Assembly: GCA_902596655.1 (NCBI GenBank)
Contig: CACJUX010000001.1
Coordinates: 45,169-109,168 of the forward strand
DNA: 64,000 nt
Source: an uncultured SAR116 cluster alpha proteobacterium
Lineage (GTDB): Bacteria > Pseudomonadota > Alphaproteobacteria > Puniceispirillales > Puniceispirillaceae
Direction: 5' to 3'
Part shown: positions 35,091 through 46,457 of the stretch, piece after piece
Position numbering within the stretch: the first letter of the stretch is position 1
How the letters are laid out: the number at the start of each line of letters is the position of its first letter
Program-made: the position numbers and the translations under genes
The notes under the pieces: generated by a model
Told to the model about the DNA's origin: nothing
Database searches by the model: none
Seen by the model: only the letters and a program-made list of their open reading frames with translations

Positions 35091-36322
35091 AGAACTTCAA
35101 TAGTGCCATCTTCTCTACGTCTATAGTCAGCTACAGCGTTGGTTAAACGTATTTCGTCATTCAAGTGGTAATACGTCTTTTCAATCTGTGCCACGCTAGT
35201 CCCACACATATCTGCTATCTGCCTAAACGTTAATCCACTCATAATGCGTTGCGTAATCATAAAGTGCCGTAGGCTGTAGGGAACTAAGTCACGCACTTCC
35301 CTATCAGCAATATCAGCTAATTCAATCATCTTGTGGAAGTGATATAGCAGCGTACGCTTGCTTAGTTCGTTCTCGTTATCCACTGTAAAGACTATTTCGT
35401 CAGCAGTTTTAGGTTTAGATATTTCACGCAAGCGTTCAAAGTACTGTCCGTTGCGACACAAGAAGGTACGACTTGTACGTACTTTACTTGTCTCTGCACG
35501 AACGTGGATACGTGCTAGCTTTTGTTCTTCGCCATTCACTTTGTGACGTTCAATCTGCACATCACTCCAACGCAACTGTCGCTGTTCGCCAACTCGTAAC
35601 CCACTGTTAGCTGCGATTAGAACGTAGTGCTGCACGATTTTTCGCACTCTTAGTTCTGCATCATCCAACTTGTTATATTTGGCAGTATAGGTACGCATAG
35701 CACGATACAGTGCTTCGTATTCATCGTTAGTCAGGGTTGCACGACGAATAGCTTCATTGCCTTTGTCTAAGCGTGGTAACTTCTTAAAGTCAAAGCCATC
35801 GATGTGTGTTTCGCCATTCTTGTGTAGCCACTTCATTAACGCATTAATTGTGCTTTGTTCGTTTTGCACAGTGACTTGTTTAACGTTGCCGTTGGTAGCT
35901 TTGTGGCGATGGTAGAAGTAGTTTTCGCAGTCAGTGCGTTCTAGTTCTTTCAGCTTAGCGTCTTTGCCAATGAAGCTAAGAAAGTGCTGTAGATGCGTTG
36001 CGATTGTTGTGTGTCGTCCTTTGACTATGTGTCCAAGTTCAACGTCTCGCATACGAAAGCTAAGATACTTCTCCACACCTTCTTTTGTGGTTATGGAGAA
36101 GTAGGTTTTGCCTTGCTGTAGATTAGCGTAAATCTCTAAATACGCAGCTTTACCCTTTTCAATTGCAGTAGCTTCACTGCGTGTACGTAGGCTTTTACGT
36201 GCGTACTTGTTTTCTTTTGGCAACCACATACGAAACTGCCAATACTCACCTCGCTTGTAGATACAAGCCTCGTCAAATATTGGTATTTCGCCTTCAGCAA
36301 AGTGCTGCTTCTTCAGTGCCAA
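35087..36322 (-). CDS. int: Site-specific tyrosine recombinase (element integrase)
   Basis: A protein of 411 residues. The N-terminal arm-binding part is at 15-70 (YKRGEYWQFRMW), the SAM-like core-binding domain at about 80-175 and the catalytic domain from about 195. Catalytic residues: Arg243 (SGLRVGEQRQLRW), Lys280 (TSKVRTSRTF), Arg352 in YSLRHFMITQR (Tyr in place of the usual first His), and the Tyr384/385 pair in EKTYYHL. The position normally held by His/Trp reads GTSVAQ. It lies 163 bases from the guaA junction, so it is the obvious integrase for the guaA att site. It has the same orientation as guaA. Confidence 0.88.
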   Translation of the reverse strand: MALKKQHFAEGEIPIFDEACIYKRGEYWQFRMWLPKENKYARKSLRTRSEATAIEKGKAAYLEIYANLQQGKTYFSITTKEGVEKYLSFRMRDVELGHIVKGRHTTIATHLQHFLSFIGKDAKLKELERTDCENYFYHRHKATNGNVKQVTVQNEQSTINALMKWLHKNGETHIDGFDFKKLPRLDKGNEAIRRATLTNDEYEALYRAMRTYTAKYNKLDDAELRVRKIVQHYVLIAANSGLRVGEQRQLRWSDVQIERHKVNGEEQKLARIHVRAETSKVRTSRTFLCRNGQYFERLREISKPKTADEIVFTVDNENELSKRTLLYHFHKMIELADIADREVRDLVPYSLRHFMITQRIMSGLTFRQIADMCGTSVAQIEKTYYHLNDEIRLTNAVADYRRREDGTIEVL

Positions 36323-36365
36323 ATCTTAGTCTCTGAGTTACTACGAGTTTCAGTAGTCACACGTT

Positions 36366-36385
36366 TGTGCAACATTTTGTGTAAC
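36366..36385 (+). repeat. Arm-type repeats at the guaA end of the element
   Basis: TGTGCAAC at 36366-36373 and TGTGTAAC at 36378-36385, separated by 4 bases. They match the distal-end pair, which has a 3-base spacer and the same orientation. This suggests recombinase arm-binding sites set about 105-125 bases inside the core. Confidence 0.6.
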
Positions 36386-36439
36386 AGTAAGAAAAAAGAC
36401 TAAGGAAATCAACGATTGATTTCTGAGTGTGAAAGTAAT

Positions 36440-36477
36440 GTGTAAGTAACTAATTCAATTAAATTAAATACTTACAC
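36440..36477. promoter_or_regulatory. Inverted repeat beside the guaA att core
   Basis: GTGTAAGTA at 36440-36448 and its inverse TACTTACAC at 36469-36477, 20 bases apart. It lies between the integrase gene and the core and shares GTGTAA with the arm-type repeats. It may bind the integrase, an excisionase, or control the integrase promoter. Confidence 0.45.
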
Positions 36478-36485
36478 GTAAATAA

Positions 36486-38039
36486 CTACTCCCACTCAAT
36501 CGTTCCTGGCGGCTTTGAGGTCACATCATAGGTCACACGATTTACACCTTTGACCTCATTTACAATCCGGGTGGCTGTGCGTGATAGAAAATCATGCGAG
36601 AATGGATAGCTATCAGCCGTCATGCCATCGCTCGAAGTGACAGCCCGAAGCGCACAGGCATAGTCATAGGATCTGGCGTCACCCATTACGCCAACGGTTT
36701 TAACTGGCAGCAGTACGGCAAAGGCCTGCCAGATCTTATCGTAGAGACCCGCTTTGCGAATCTCGTCGAGATAGACGGCATCTGCCTCGCGGAGGATATT
36801 CAGCTTGTCGCGGGTAATCGCGCCTGGAATGCGTATGGCGAGCCCCGGTCCCGGAAACGGATGACGCGAGACCAGAATTTCCGGCAAGCCAAGCTCACGT
36901 CCTAGGGCCCGCACCTCGTCCTTGAATAATTCGCGCAATGGTTCGACAAGTTCAAGCACCATGTCTTCGGGAAGGCCTCCAACATTATGGTGCGACTTTA
37001 TCGTCACCGCGTCACCGCCAGCGGCTGAGATGCTCTCAATCACGTCAGGATAAAGGGTTCCCTGCGCCAGAAACCGAGCCCCATCAATCTTTGCGGCTTC
37101 GGCATCGAAAACCTCGATGAAGCTGTTGCCGATGATCTTGCGCTTCTGCTCCGGATCACTGATGCCTTCCAACCGGCCTAGAAACAGCTCTGCCACGTCC
37201 TTGTGGATCAGCGGGATATTGTATTGTCCTCCAAAAAGCCTGACTACCTCCTCAGCCTCACCAACCCTCAAAAGGCCATGATCGACAAACACACAGGTCA
37301 ATTGCTCGCCAATCGCCTCATGGATCAGCGCGGCAGCAACAGATGAATCAACACCGCCAGAAAGGGCACAAATCACCTTGCCATCACCAACCTGCGCACG
37401 AATGGCTGCTATCGCCCGCTGCCTATAGGCGGCCATGGACCAGCTACCAGAGCAACCACAGATGCCAATGGCAAAGCGCGACAACAACCGGTCGCCTCCT
37501 TCGGTGTGAACAACTTCGGGATGAAACTGAACGCCGTAATAGTGACGTGCCTCATCAGCAACAGCGGCAAAGGGCGCGTTAGCAGATTTTGCCACCACCC
37601 GAAATCCATCTGGAAGCGCTGCAACGTGATCACCGTGGCTCATCCAGACAGTATGCTTCGAGGCGGCATCGTCCCACACCCCTTCAAACAATGCCGATGG
37701 CTCGATTACCCGCAAATCGGCGCGGCCAAATTCGCGCCTTTTTCCCGGTTCGACGCGTCCGCCAAGCTGCTGGCACATTGTCTGTTGACCATAACAGATG
37801 CCGAGCACCGGCACCGCCAGATCAAAAACAATTTGCGGGGCGCGCGGCGTATCCGCCATCGCCACCGATGCCGGCCCACCCGATAAAATGACTCCCCGAG
37901 GTTTTGCCGTGCTAATTTTGTCTGCTATCGTAGTGCAGGGCAAAATCTCGGTATAGACACCGGCTTCACGTAGACGCCGTGCAATGAGCTGTGTCACCTG
38001 CGAGCCAAAATCAATAATCAGAATTAAATCATTAGTCAT
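36486..38039 (-). CDS. guaA: GMP synthase (glutamine-hydrolysing)
   Basis: About 517 residues from ATG 38039; the longer frame to 38084 adds 15 residues before the conserved start [20 protein letters not shown]. The amidotransferase domain (1-200) has GICYGQQTM (nucleophile Cys) and [10 protein letters not shown]. The ATP-pyrophosphatase loop is [13 protein letters not shown], followed by the dimerisation domain ending [14 protein letters not shown] ([10 protein letters not shown]). It aminates XMP to GMP. The last codons come from the integrated element, without changing the protein. It is followed upstream by rsmB and guaB in the same direction. Confidence 0.97.
   Translation of the reverse strand: MTNDLILIIDFGSQVTQLIARRLREAGVYTEILPCTTIADKISTAKPRGVILSGGPASVAMADTPRAPQIVFDLAVPVLGICYGQQTMCQQLGGRVEPGKRREFGRADLRVIEPSALFEGVWDDAASKHTVWMSHGDHVAALPDGFRVVAKSANAPFAAVADEARHYYGVQFHPEVVHTEGGDRLLSRFAIGICGCSGSWSMAAYRQRAIAAIRAQVGDGKVICALSGGVDSSVAAALIHEAIGEQLTCVFVDHGLLRVGEAEEVVRLFGGQYNIPLIHKDVAELFLGRLEGISDPEQKRKIIGNSFIEVFDAEAAKIDGARFLAQGTLYPDVIESISAAGGDAVTIKSHHNVGGLPEDMVLELVEPLRELFKDEVRALGRELGLPEILVSRHPFPGPGLAIRIPGAITRDKLNILREADAVYLDEIRKAGLYDKIWQAFAVLLPVKTVGVMGDARSYDYACALRAVTSSDGMTADSYPFSHDFLSRTATRIVNEVKGVNRVTYDVTSKPPGTIEWE
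36490..36498 (-). repeat. guaA-proximal attachment site core (att)
   Basis: The core TGAGTGGGA on the minus strand, within the final codons of guaA. The element side supplies the last bases and a TAG stop, leaving the protein end Glu-Trp-Glu unchanged. Confidence 0.85.
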
Positions 38040-38083
38040 TTTGCCTATCCCAGCCTTGTCATTATGAGAATCCCAAAACGGCA

Positions 38084-39403
38084 TCAGCGCAGACGCGCCT
38101 GCACTACCGCGATGAAAAAACCATCCGTACTGTCACGCCCGGGAAGCAGTCGCAGCATCCCCCCGGTCAATGGTGGGCAGGCACCGCCTTGTTGCTTGCC
38201 AATTGTGTCTCGCCAGATTTTACCAATATCAGCCACCTCCAGTTCTGGCGCTTCCAACAGCAGCCGTTCAATCTGCTGCGCACCCTCACTGGCCAGAACC
38301 GAACAGGTGATATATATGATCCGGCCGCCGGGCCTAACCATGGCACGGCCCTTGTCAAGCAATTGCGCCTGCAGGCTGGTGTAGCGGTCAAGATCGTCAC
38401 TGCTGCACCGCCAGCGGGCATCGACCTGACGTCGCCATGTGCCAGACCCTGAACAGGGCGCATCAATAACCACCCGGTCAAACTTGCGACGCCAGCGTTT
38501 GGTCCCCCAACTGTAACCGACATGTTTTCGCTCAATGTTATGAATGCCGGCGCGGCGCATTCGCTCACTGCCGCGTTCTAACCGCTCAGCATCGAAGTCG
38601 AGTGCCAGAACACGCCCTTTGTTCTGCATCTGCGCCGCCATAACGAGCGCCTTGCCACCGGCACCGGTGCACATGTCAACAACCTGCATACCTGGCCTTG
38701 CGTCACAAAGTAGCGCCGCAATCTGCGATCCCTCATCCTGATACTCAAACAGCCCCTTCTTCCATTCAGGCAAATCCTCGGTACGGGTTCGTTTTTCCAG
38801 CCGAAGGCCAATGGGCGAGAGTCTATTGAAATGACATTTGAGACCACGGCCAGCAAATTTTTCCCGCATAACCCGCCTGTCACTGAGTTTTACAGGGTTG
38901 ATCCGGACATCTGTTGCCGCCTCGCCCTGCAACGCCAACAACTCAGCCTCGGCAGATTCGCCAAGCGCAGCAACAGCATCTGCCATCAAAAAATTAGGCC
39001 ATTCAAGCGCCACATTACGAGGCATCTCAGGGTGATCCAGCTGACGCTCGGCTAATTGCGCGACAAGCTTCAGCTCATTGGCGCTTAGTGCTACCGCATT
39101 ATGCTTACCCTCGCCGCCAAACAACGCCATAATTTCCTCTGGCTTCTGCTGGTCAACCAACATCTGTGCAGCGATCGTGATGTTGCGAGCCGTGGCCTCG
39201 TACCCAGATTGCTGCAAGTGCCAGAACAGACGCGCCCAAGCCCGATTCACCTGCCAGAATATAGCAGTGATCGCCTGCCGGTCTCTTGAGCCTGCATAGC
39301 GTCGCCGCTGCAATCCCTTGCGCAACACATAGCTAGCAAGATGGGTCTCCTCCATCTCGTCGATGATTTCGATCACAGTGGCAAGCCGAGCGGCTGGCGT
39401 CAT
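38084..39403 (-). CDS. rsmB: 16S rRNA (cytosine-5)-methyltransferase family (RsmB/NSUN)
   Basis: About 439 residues from ATG 39403. The N-terminal region (about 1-150) resembles the NusB-like domain of RsmB. The catalytic part has [18 protein letters not shown] (SAM motif I, about 236), [12 protein letters not shown] with the Pro-Cys motif and [10 protein letters not shown] with the catalytic Thr-Cys. It methylates a cytosine of rRNA. The C-terminus ends at 38084, just 44 bases before the guaA start at 38039, consistent with co-transcription. An alternative within the family, RsmF/NSUN-like specificity, cannot be excluded. Confidence 0.85.
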   Translation of the reverse strand: MTPAARLATVIEIIDEMEETHLASYVLRKGLQRRRYAGSRDRQAITAIFWQVNRAWARLFWHLQQSGYEATARNITIAAQMLVDQQKPEEIMALFGGEGKHNAVALSANELKLVAQLAERQLDHPEMPRNVALEWPNFLMADAVAALGESAEAELLALQGEAATDVRINPVKLSDRRVMREKFAGRGLKCHFNRLSPIGLRLEKRTRTEDLPEWKKGLFEYQDEGSQIAALLCDARPGMQVVDMCTGAGGKALVMAAQMQNKGRVLALDFDAERLERGSERMRRAGIHNIERKHVGYSWGTKRWRRKFDRVVIDAPCSGSGTWRRQVDARWRCSSDDLDRYTSLQAQLLDKGRAMVRPGGRIIYITCSVLASEGAQQIERLLLEAPELEVADIGKIWRDTIGKQQGGACPPLTGGMLRLLPGRDSTDGFFIAVVQARLR

Positions 39404-39460
39404 GAGTTCTTCCTTTTGCGGCAACCGCCAACCAACGGTACCAAAAACAATGTCAAAAAT

Positions 39461-39481
39461 GATCGCCGGTTCTTGGTGATC
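39461..39481 (-). terminator. Possible intrinsic terminator after guaB
   Basis: On the minus strand GATCaCC, a 7-base loop, then GGcGATC, followed by ATTTTT (T run opposite 39454-39460). It lies 25 bases beyond the guaB stop, before rsmB. The stem is short with mismatched inner bases. Confidence 0.45.
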
Positions 39482-39505
39482 GAAATTTCAGTTGGTCCGA
39501 GTCGC

Positions 39506-41029
<1,524 letters not shown>

Positions 41030-41061
41030 TTATATCCAAGCATGGTTTCGAATCATAGCCC

Positions 41062-41895
41062 CTAAATCGGGCGAAAACCTCTCCCATCATCCGTCTTTTC
41101 CGACCCTGCATCATCGTCATTCAGCGCCAATTTTTCACCGATATTACTAAGGCCGTCACCATGAAAACCTGTTGCCAGCACATAGCTTTCAACGGATTCC
41201 TGCCGACTTGCGGTAGGCTTTACATGACGCACTGTGGTAAAATTGCGCTTCATGACGTCGAGGACGCTGCGCTCAGCACCACCACGAAAACATTTCGCTA
41301 GGAAGAACCCATCCTTTTTCAGAATTTCCAGCGCAAAATCCAGCGCCGCCTCCAGCAGCGCGGTGGTTCGGAGATGGTCTGTTAGCCGGTGACCCGTCGT
41401 GGCGGCCGCCAAATCGCTCAACACCCCGTCAGCAGCTCCGCCAACAGCCTCACGGACTCGGACCAACATGGCATTATCCATTATGTCGCCAACAAAAATA
41501 TCGGCATCAAGAATGATTTCTGTTTCAAGCAGGTCAATGCCAACGAGGCGGGCCAAACCCTGCCCAAGTCTGGTTCGCATTGAGGCCACCTGCATCCAGC
41601 CACCGGGCGCGCAGCCAAGATCAACAATGGCCATGCCGGGCTGAAACAGTCTGAAACGGTCATCAATCTGTTCAAGTTTCAGCGCCGCGCGCGAACGAAA
41701 TCCACGGGACTTTGCCTCAGCAACGAAAGGGTCATTAAGCTGACGCGCCAGCCAGCGTTGTGACGACACCTTGCGGCCGCGCATCTTTTTTGGTTGCCGC
41801 GTGAGACCGGCCTTGCCGCGATAGCTGCGCCCCGATCGCCCCTTTTTACCATCCGACCGGCCATTACCTTTACCATTACCTATCATCGTACTCAA
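41062..41895 (-). CDS. rlmE: 23S rRNA 2'-O-ribose methyltransferase (RlmE/FtsJ)
   Basis: A protein of 277 residues. The first about 40 residues are very basic and Gly-rich (RSDGKKGRSGRSYRGKAG), an extension not found in E. coli RlmE. The core begins with SRGFRSRAALKLEQIDDRF, then IVDLGCAPGGWMQV (motif I), SDLAAATTGHRLTDHLRT and FLAKCFRGG, giving the K-D-K-E type tetrad positions. It methylates U2552 of 23S rRNA in known members. A C-terminal tail of about 40 residues follows the core. It is upstream of guaB. Confidence 0.9.
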   Translation of the reverse strand: MSTMIGNGKGNGRSDGKKGRSGRSYRGKAGLTRQPKKMRGRKVSSQRWLARQLNDPFVAEAKSRGFRSRAALKLEQIDDRFRLFQPGMAIVDLGCAPGGWMQVASMRTRLGQGLARLVGIDLLETEIILDADIFVGDIMDNAMLVRVREAVGGAADGVLSDLAAATTGHRLTDHLRTTALLEAALDFALEILKKDGFFLAKCFRGGAERSVLDVMKRNFTTVRHVKPTASRQESVESYVLATGFHGDGLSNIGEKLALNDDDAGSEKTDDGRGFRPI

Positions 41896-42053
41896 AACCT
41901 TTCAGATGGGTACCGCCCGCGACGGCATATCTTTTGCTTAACAAATGGAGTAATACCAGGTTCTTGACCAAGGCGGCAAAAACATTGCGTCCAGCCATTT
42001 TATTTCTTCTTATGCTTTGCAAGATGCTGCAATTCCGAGGCCCCAAATCCAAA

Positions 42054-43475
42054 ATGGCGATAGCATCCGAAAAGACAGGGGATAGGGGACCGAAAAACGA
42101 GTTGGTACTTGGCTGGGCCTATCATCACTGGCAAAATATCAAGATGGCGACGCCAATTGTCATTGGCGCGCTGTCGGTTATTGGCATTTCGACGGCAGAC
42201 ATTATCGCCATGGGCTGGATCGATAGCATCAATCTGGCGGCGGGCTCCCTTGCCCAGCGTTACTATCAGCCAGTCTATTTCTTTGCACTAGGAATGACAT
42301 TACCAGTTGGCGCACTAATTGCCCAAGCGCTGGGCGCGCGGGATGACCGCCAGATCCGACGCGCACTACGGCAGGGGCTAGTAGTCGGAGTTGCCATTGG
42401 CATCCTTTTTGCGCCGATTGTGGTTGCCGGTCCAACAATCCTTGTCTGGCTGGGGCAGGACCCGGACTTGTCCTACATGGCGACTGATTTCCTTATTTGG
42501 ACAGCAATAGGCCTGCCCTTCAATTTTATCTTCTTTGCGCTAAGGCAATACATCGTGGCGCATCAGCGGCCGCTACCGCAGGTTATCGCTACACTGCTGG
42601 GACTTGGCTTCAACATCGTCGGCAATTATGCCTTTATTCACGGTGTTAGCCCAGTGCCCGCAATGGGTTTGGCCGGAATCGCACTGGCAACCAGCCTCAC
42701 GTGGCTGCTGGTCAGCCTCGGGCTGATGATCTATATCGCCACCTCGGAGCCGTATAAATCGTCCAAACCCTTTCAGCGGCTTTGGGTCATGGATTTGCAG
42801 ATCACCCACCGGATCGCAAAATTGGGCTTTCCCATCGGGCTGACAATCGTTGCCGAAAGCGGGATGTTCATCGCTATTGGCTTGATCATTGGGCTGTTTG
42901 GTACTGCCGGGCTTGCGGCCAGTGCGATTGCCAACCAGATTGCCACGGTGGCTTTCATGGTGCCAATTGCATTGGGGCAGGCAGGAACAATCCGCGTCGC
43001 CCACTATGCCGGCAGGCTGGACAGACAGAATCTGGGAAGAAGCGCACATTCAGTGATGCTAATCGGCATTCTTGTGACATCGGTCACCATGGCAATACTG
43101 TTAATCTGGCCAGATTCGCTTGTTAAAATCTATCTCAATCAGGACGACCCGCTGCTAGAAGAGGTTATCGCGCTGGCCGTACCAATGGTTTTGATTGCCG
43201 CCCTGTTTCAGATCCCAGACGGAATGCAGGGTATCGCCAATTCGGTTCTGCGTGGGTTGAATGACACCCGCATCCCGGCCCTAATGGCCATCGGCAGTTT
43301 CTGGCTTTTTGGCGTTGGCGGCGGATCCTTGATGGGCTTTACCTTTGAATTGGGGCCTGTTGGCGTCTGGGCTGGCCTGTTAGTTGGCCTTGCCGCCTCG
43401 GCGCTGACGCTGACATGGCGGATGCAGCGTGGTCTTGATAGAATAATGGCAGGAGGAAGGATACTATCGGGATGA
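42054..43475 (+). CDS. MATE-family multidrug efflux transporter
   Basis: About 473 residues from ATG 42054; the frame is open to a TTG at 41934, and the extra residues would not match the family start. Twelve hydrophobic spans arranged as two similar halves. Family features are GALSVIGISTADIIAMGWI (span 1), ALGMTLPVGALIAQALGA, and in the second half FPIGLTIVAESGMF and AVPMVLIAALFQIPDGMQG. Such NorM-type pumps export drugs or organic cations using Na+ or H+. It ends 9 bases before glnE; the overlap in function is not obvious. Confidence 0.85.
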   Translation: MAIASEKTGDRGPKNELVLGWAYHHWQNIKMATPIVIGALSVIGISTADIIAMGWIDSINLAAGSLAQRYYQPVYFFALGMTLPVGALIAQALGARDDRQIRRALRQGLVVGVAIGILFAPIVVAGPTILVWLGQDPDLSYMATDFLIWTAIGLPFNFIFFALRQYIVAHQRPLPQVIATLLGLGFNIVGNYAFIHGVSPVPAMGLAGIALATSLTWLLVSLGLMIYIATSEPYKSSKPFQRLWVMDLQITHRIAKLGFPIGLTIVAESGMFIAIGLIIGLFGTAGLAASAIANQIATVAFMVPIALGQAGTIRVAHYAGRLDRQNLGRSAHSVMLIGILVTSVTMAILLIWPDSLVKIYLNQDDPLLEEVIALAVPMVLIAALFQIPDGMQGIANSVLRGLNDTRIPALMAIGSFWLFGVGGGSLMGFTFELGPVGVWAGLLVGLAASALTLTWRMQRGLDRIMAGGRILSG

Positions 43476-43484
43476 TCTGGTTGT

Positions 43485-46457
43485 ATGTCTGCCGAGCTTA
43501 GCTATGCTCGTATGATGAACAGTGATCCAGCGCACATCGAAATCACACGTTTGTGCCCCGGTCTGCCTGTCTTCTCGTCAGATCTGCAGCCGGTCTATGC
43601 CGATCTTTTGTCCTGGGCAGACACTGTTCTTTTTGAGGCCGGGTGTAGCTTTTCAGCGGAAGCGCTTGCAGCCATGCTGGTGCATTCGCGCCATCTCCAA
43701 ACGCTGGCACGGCGGCAACAGCACGCCATTGTGCCAATCCTTCAGGGAGAGGGAGGCGCAGTCGTCACCGCCGCCTGTGAAGAGCTGAGAGCCGCAGCGC
43801 CAACAATCAGGGATGATACCGCTATGATGTGGGCCATCCGCCAGCTTCGCCAGCGCAGTGCGCTCTCAGTCGCCCTGTCTGATCTTGCGGCAAAGGCAGA
43901 TGTTTCAACGCAGATGCAATGGCTTAGCAGCGCCGCCGAGGCCGCGGTTAGCGCGACAGTTCGTTACCTATTTGACCGAGCGGCAAGACGTGGCCAATGC
44001 TCTCCACTCAATGAGGATATGACAGATTGTGGCTGGATTGTCCTTGCGCTAGGCAAATTGGGGGCGTCAGAACTTAATTACTCATCCGACATTGACCTGA
44101 TCATTCTTCACGACCCTGACAGCACGCCGTTGTTAGCCAAAGATAAGACACAGCAATTTTACGTGGAACAGACACGCGCCCTTGTTAGACTGCTATCGCA
44201 GAATACGGGGGATGGCATTGGCTGGCGGGTTGATCTGCGCCTGCGCCCGGACCCGGGAGCGACAGCTGTTAGCATCCAAATCGGCGCGGCACTTGGCTAT
44301 TATGAGTCGATTGCCCGCACTTGGGAGAGAGCAGCCTTCATCCGGGCCAGGCCAATCGCTGGCGATCTCGCGCTTGGCAGCGCCTTTCTCGCAGACATTC
44401 AGCCTTTCATCTGGCGACGGACATTGGATTACACTGTTATGCACGACATGAATTCGATGCTGCGCCGGCCGGTGCAGAGACCCGGTTGGCATGGCTACAA
44501 TCTGAAAACCGGCAAGAATGGTATTCGTCAGATTGAATTCTTTGTTCATGTCCTGCAACTGGTCGCAGGGGGCCGTGTTCCTGCCATCCGTCAGGTCCGC
44601 ACAGTTTCTGCCCTTCAGGCGCTGGCTGATGAAGACTGGATCAGCCCGGACCAAGCGCGCAATCTGACGGATCTCTATTACGCCATCCGCCGCGTTGAAC
44701 ATCGCTTGCAGATGCTTAGCGACGCCCAGACACATTCATTGCCACGTAGCGAGGCCGAACTGAACCAATTCGTCCAGTTCCTCGGCCATCAAAACAGTGA
44801 TAGCTTCCTTGCCGTGCTTGCAAGCTTGATGCGTGCTATTGAGGCTAACACCACGCACAAACTTCTCGAGGGCGCCGAGCAAACCAGCATCGCCAGCGAG
44901 AGCGATGGTGGGAATCTGCTACTTGATAACACTGAACAGCTTATGCAATGGCTCGCTGAGCATAGATTCCAACGGCCACGTGATGTCTGTGCCACGCTGG
45001 ATGGCTGGATGGCTGGCCGAATTGCCGCCACAAGAGGGGAAAGGGCACGTTTTCTGCTGAACCGGCTAATGCCAACCATTCTCGGCCATCTGGCACGCGG
45101 CACCTCGCCAGATGACCAATTCGCCGCGTTAGCCCAATTCACCGAGACGCTGCCGGCAAGCGTCCAGATCTTCTCACTTCTCGACCATAACCCGCAGTTG
45201 ACAAAATTACTTTGTGACATGTTGGTTCTCTCGCCGCGAATGGCATCATATCTGCGCCGTAACCCAGCTTTATTTGATCTTGTCCTGTTGGGCGATTTCT
45301 TCGACCCTTTGCCCGATGCCGCCACTTTGGCAGAGCAGATGGAGGCCGCCATCGCCGATTTGTCTGTTGAGGAAACGCTTGACACGATAAAGCGTCGGGC
45401 ACGCGAATGGCGTTTCCAATGCGAGATTCAGGCGCTGAGCCGCATTCTTCACCCAGCTGATCTTGGTCACGCGCTGAGCATAATCGCCGATGTTGTCGTT
45501 CGTGCCGTATATCAACTGGCCATAAAGGACATGGAGCGCCGACATGGCAGGATTGATGGTCAGAGCGCAATTCTGGCGCTCGGTCGACTCGGTACTAGAG
45601 CCTTAACAGCGCATTCAGATCTGGATCTTGTAGTCGTCTTTCAAGCGGGGACAAACAACCAGTCAACGGGTGATCGTCCGCTAGGACCACAGGCCTATTT
45701 CACCCGTCTGACCCAGACCTTTGTCAACTGGCTGAGCCGACCAACCGCCGAGGGCAGCCTGTATGAAGTGGACATGCGCCTGCGTCCGGATGGTGATAAG
45801 GGAGCCATCGCCGTTGGTCTTGAACGATTCACTGAGTATTACAAAAAAGACGCTTGGGTATGGGAAAAGCTAGCGCTTGCCAAAGGGCGGATTATCACGG
45901 AACCGGCGCAGACACCGGTCATAGTTACAGCACTCACCGAGGCCATTCACGAAATAACGCAGCATCCAATCCATCTGCCAATTGTCGGCAATGCAGTTCG
46001 TGATATGCGGCGACGCCTTCGCGAAGCCTATGGAAGCGCACCAGCACTGCAACTGAGAAAACTACCCGGTGGGATGGCCGAACTCGATCTTCTGGTGCAG
46101 GGATTGCGCCTTATCCATGCCGACCTTTTTGCAGGTGCAGGTCAAGGCCAGATCGAAATTATCTCCACACTTGCGTGCTATGAACGCATAAGCCAGACCG
46201 ATGCTGCCAACTTGGAAAGGGCAAGCCAGCTATTCAGCAATGTCTATGCCAGCTTGCGCCTGTGCGTTGGCGCGGTTGGGCAGAATGCCGCTGATTTTAA
46301 TACTGCCGTTGTCCAGTTCATTGCCCACAACAATAACGTCACTGACGAGTCGCAGCTAGTCGCCATGCTGGAATGCGAACGTGAGACGGTCGTTTCTGTT
46401 TTTGAGGTAACTTTTCCAACGTGGATCAAGTCAGACGGGTCCTCTAGCAAAACATGA
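43485..46457 (+). CDS. glnE: Glutamine synthetase adenylyltransferase/adenylyl-removing enzyme
   Basis: A protein of 990 residues, the usual length. Both nucleotidyltransferase halves are seen: LGKLGASELNYSSDIDLI (about 185, adenylyl-removing domain) and LGRLGTRALTAHSDLDLVV (about 700, adenylyltransferase), each with the G-G...DxD signature, followed by RLRPD motifs (VDLRLRPDPG and VDMRLRPDGD). It covalently switches glutamine synthetase under PII control; a glnK gene lies at 63 kb. Alternative starts are the Met pair 10 residues in. It follows the MATE gene directly. Confidence 0.95.
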   Translation: MSAELSYARMMNSDPAHIEITRLCPGLPVFSSDLQPVYADLLSWADTVLFEAGCSFSAEALAAMLVHSRHLQTLARRQQHAIVPILQGEGGAVVTAACEELRAAAPTIRDDTAMMWAIRQLRQRSALSVALSDLAAKADVSTQMQWLSSAAEAAVSATVRYLFDRAARRGQCSPLNEDMTDCGWIVLALGKLGASELNYSSDIDLIILHDPDSTPLLAKDKTQQFYVEQTRALVRLLSQNTGDGIGWRVDLRLRPDPGATAVSIQIGAALGYYESIARTWERAAFIRARPIAGDLALGSAFLADIQPFIWRRTLDYTVMHDMNSMLRRPVQRPGWHGYNLKTGKNGIRQIEFFVHVLQLVAGGRVPAIRQVRTVSALQALADEDWISPDQARNLTDLYYAIRRVEHRLQMLSDAQTHSLPRSEAELNQFVQFLGHQNSDSFLAVLASLMRAIEANTTHKLLEGAEQTSIASESDGGNLLLDNTEQLMQWLAEHRFQRPRDVCATLDGWMAGRIAATRGERARFLLNRLMPTILGHLARGTSPDDQFAALAQFTETLPASVQIFSLLDHNPQLTKLLCDMLVLSPRMASYLRRNPALFDLVLLGDFFDPLPDAATLAEQMEAAIADLSVEETLDTIKRRAREWRFQCEIQALSRILHPADLGHALSIIADVVVRAVYQLAIKDMERRHGRIDGQSAILALGRLGTRALTAHSDLDLVVVFQAGTNNQSTGDRPLGPQAYFTRLTQTFVNWLSRPTAEGSLYEVDMRLRPDGDKGAIAVGLERFTEYYKKDAWVWEKLALAKGRIITEPAQTPVIVTALTEAIHEITQHPIHLPIVGNAVRDMRRRLREAYGSAPALQLRKLPGGMAELDLLVQGLRLIHADLFAGAGQGQIEIISTLACYERISQTDAANLERASQLFSNVYASLRLCVGAVGQNAADFNTAVVQFIAHNNNVTDESQLVAMLECERETVVSVFEVTFPTWIKSDGSSSKT

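Larger units (their letters stand above)
29652..36498. mobile_element. Integrative element inserted in the 3' end of guaA (about 6.8 kb)
   Basis: The element is bounded by the 9-base repeat TCCCACTCA at 29652-29660 and 36490-36498 (TGAGTGGGA on the minus strand), in the same orientation. The right copy is inside the last codons of guaA (Ile-Glu-Trp-Glu-stop). Reading the distal copy outward gives GAGTGGGAATGA, again Glu-Trp-Glu-stop, so it is the displaced original end of guaA. A tyrosine recombinase gene lies next to the guaA junction, and TGTGCAAC/TGTGTAAC repeats lie just inside both ends. Contents differ from both flanks in codon use and function. The guaA 3' end is an established integration hotspot for genomic islands. 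Confidence 0.9.

Noticed and set aside
36323..36485. A tRNA gene as the integration site
   Set aside because: No tRNA-like structure or CCA-end motif is seen; the core lies in guaA codons.
36938..39299. Several long plus-strand frames opposite guaA and rsmB
   Set aside because: All overlap well-supported minus-strand genes and show no domain.
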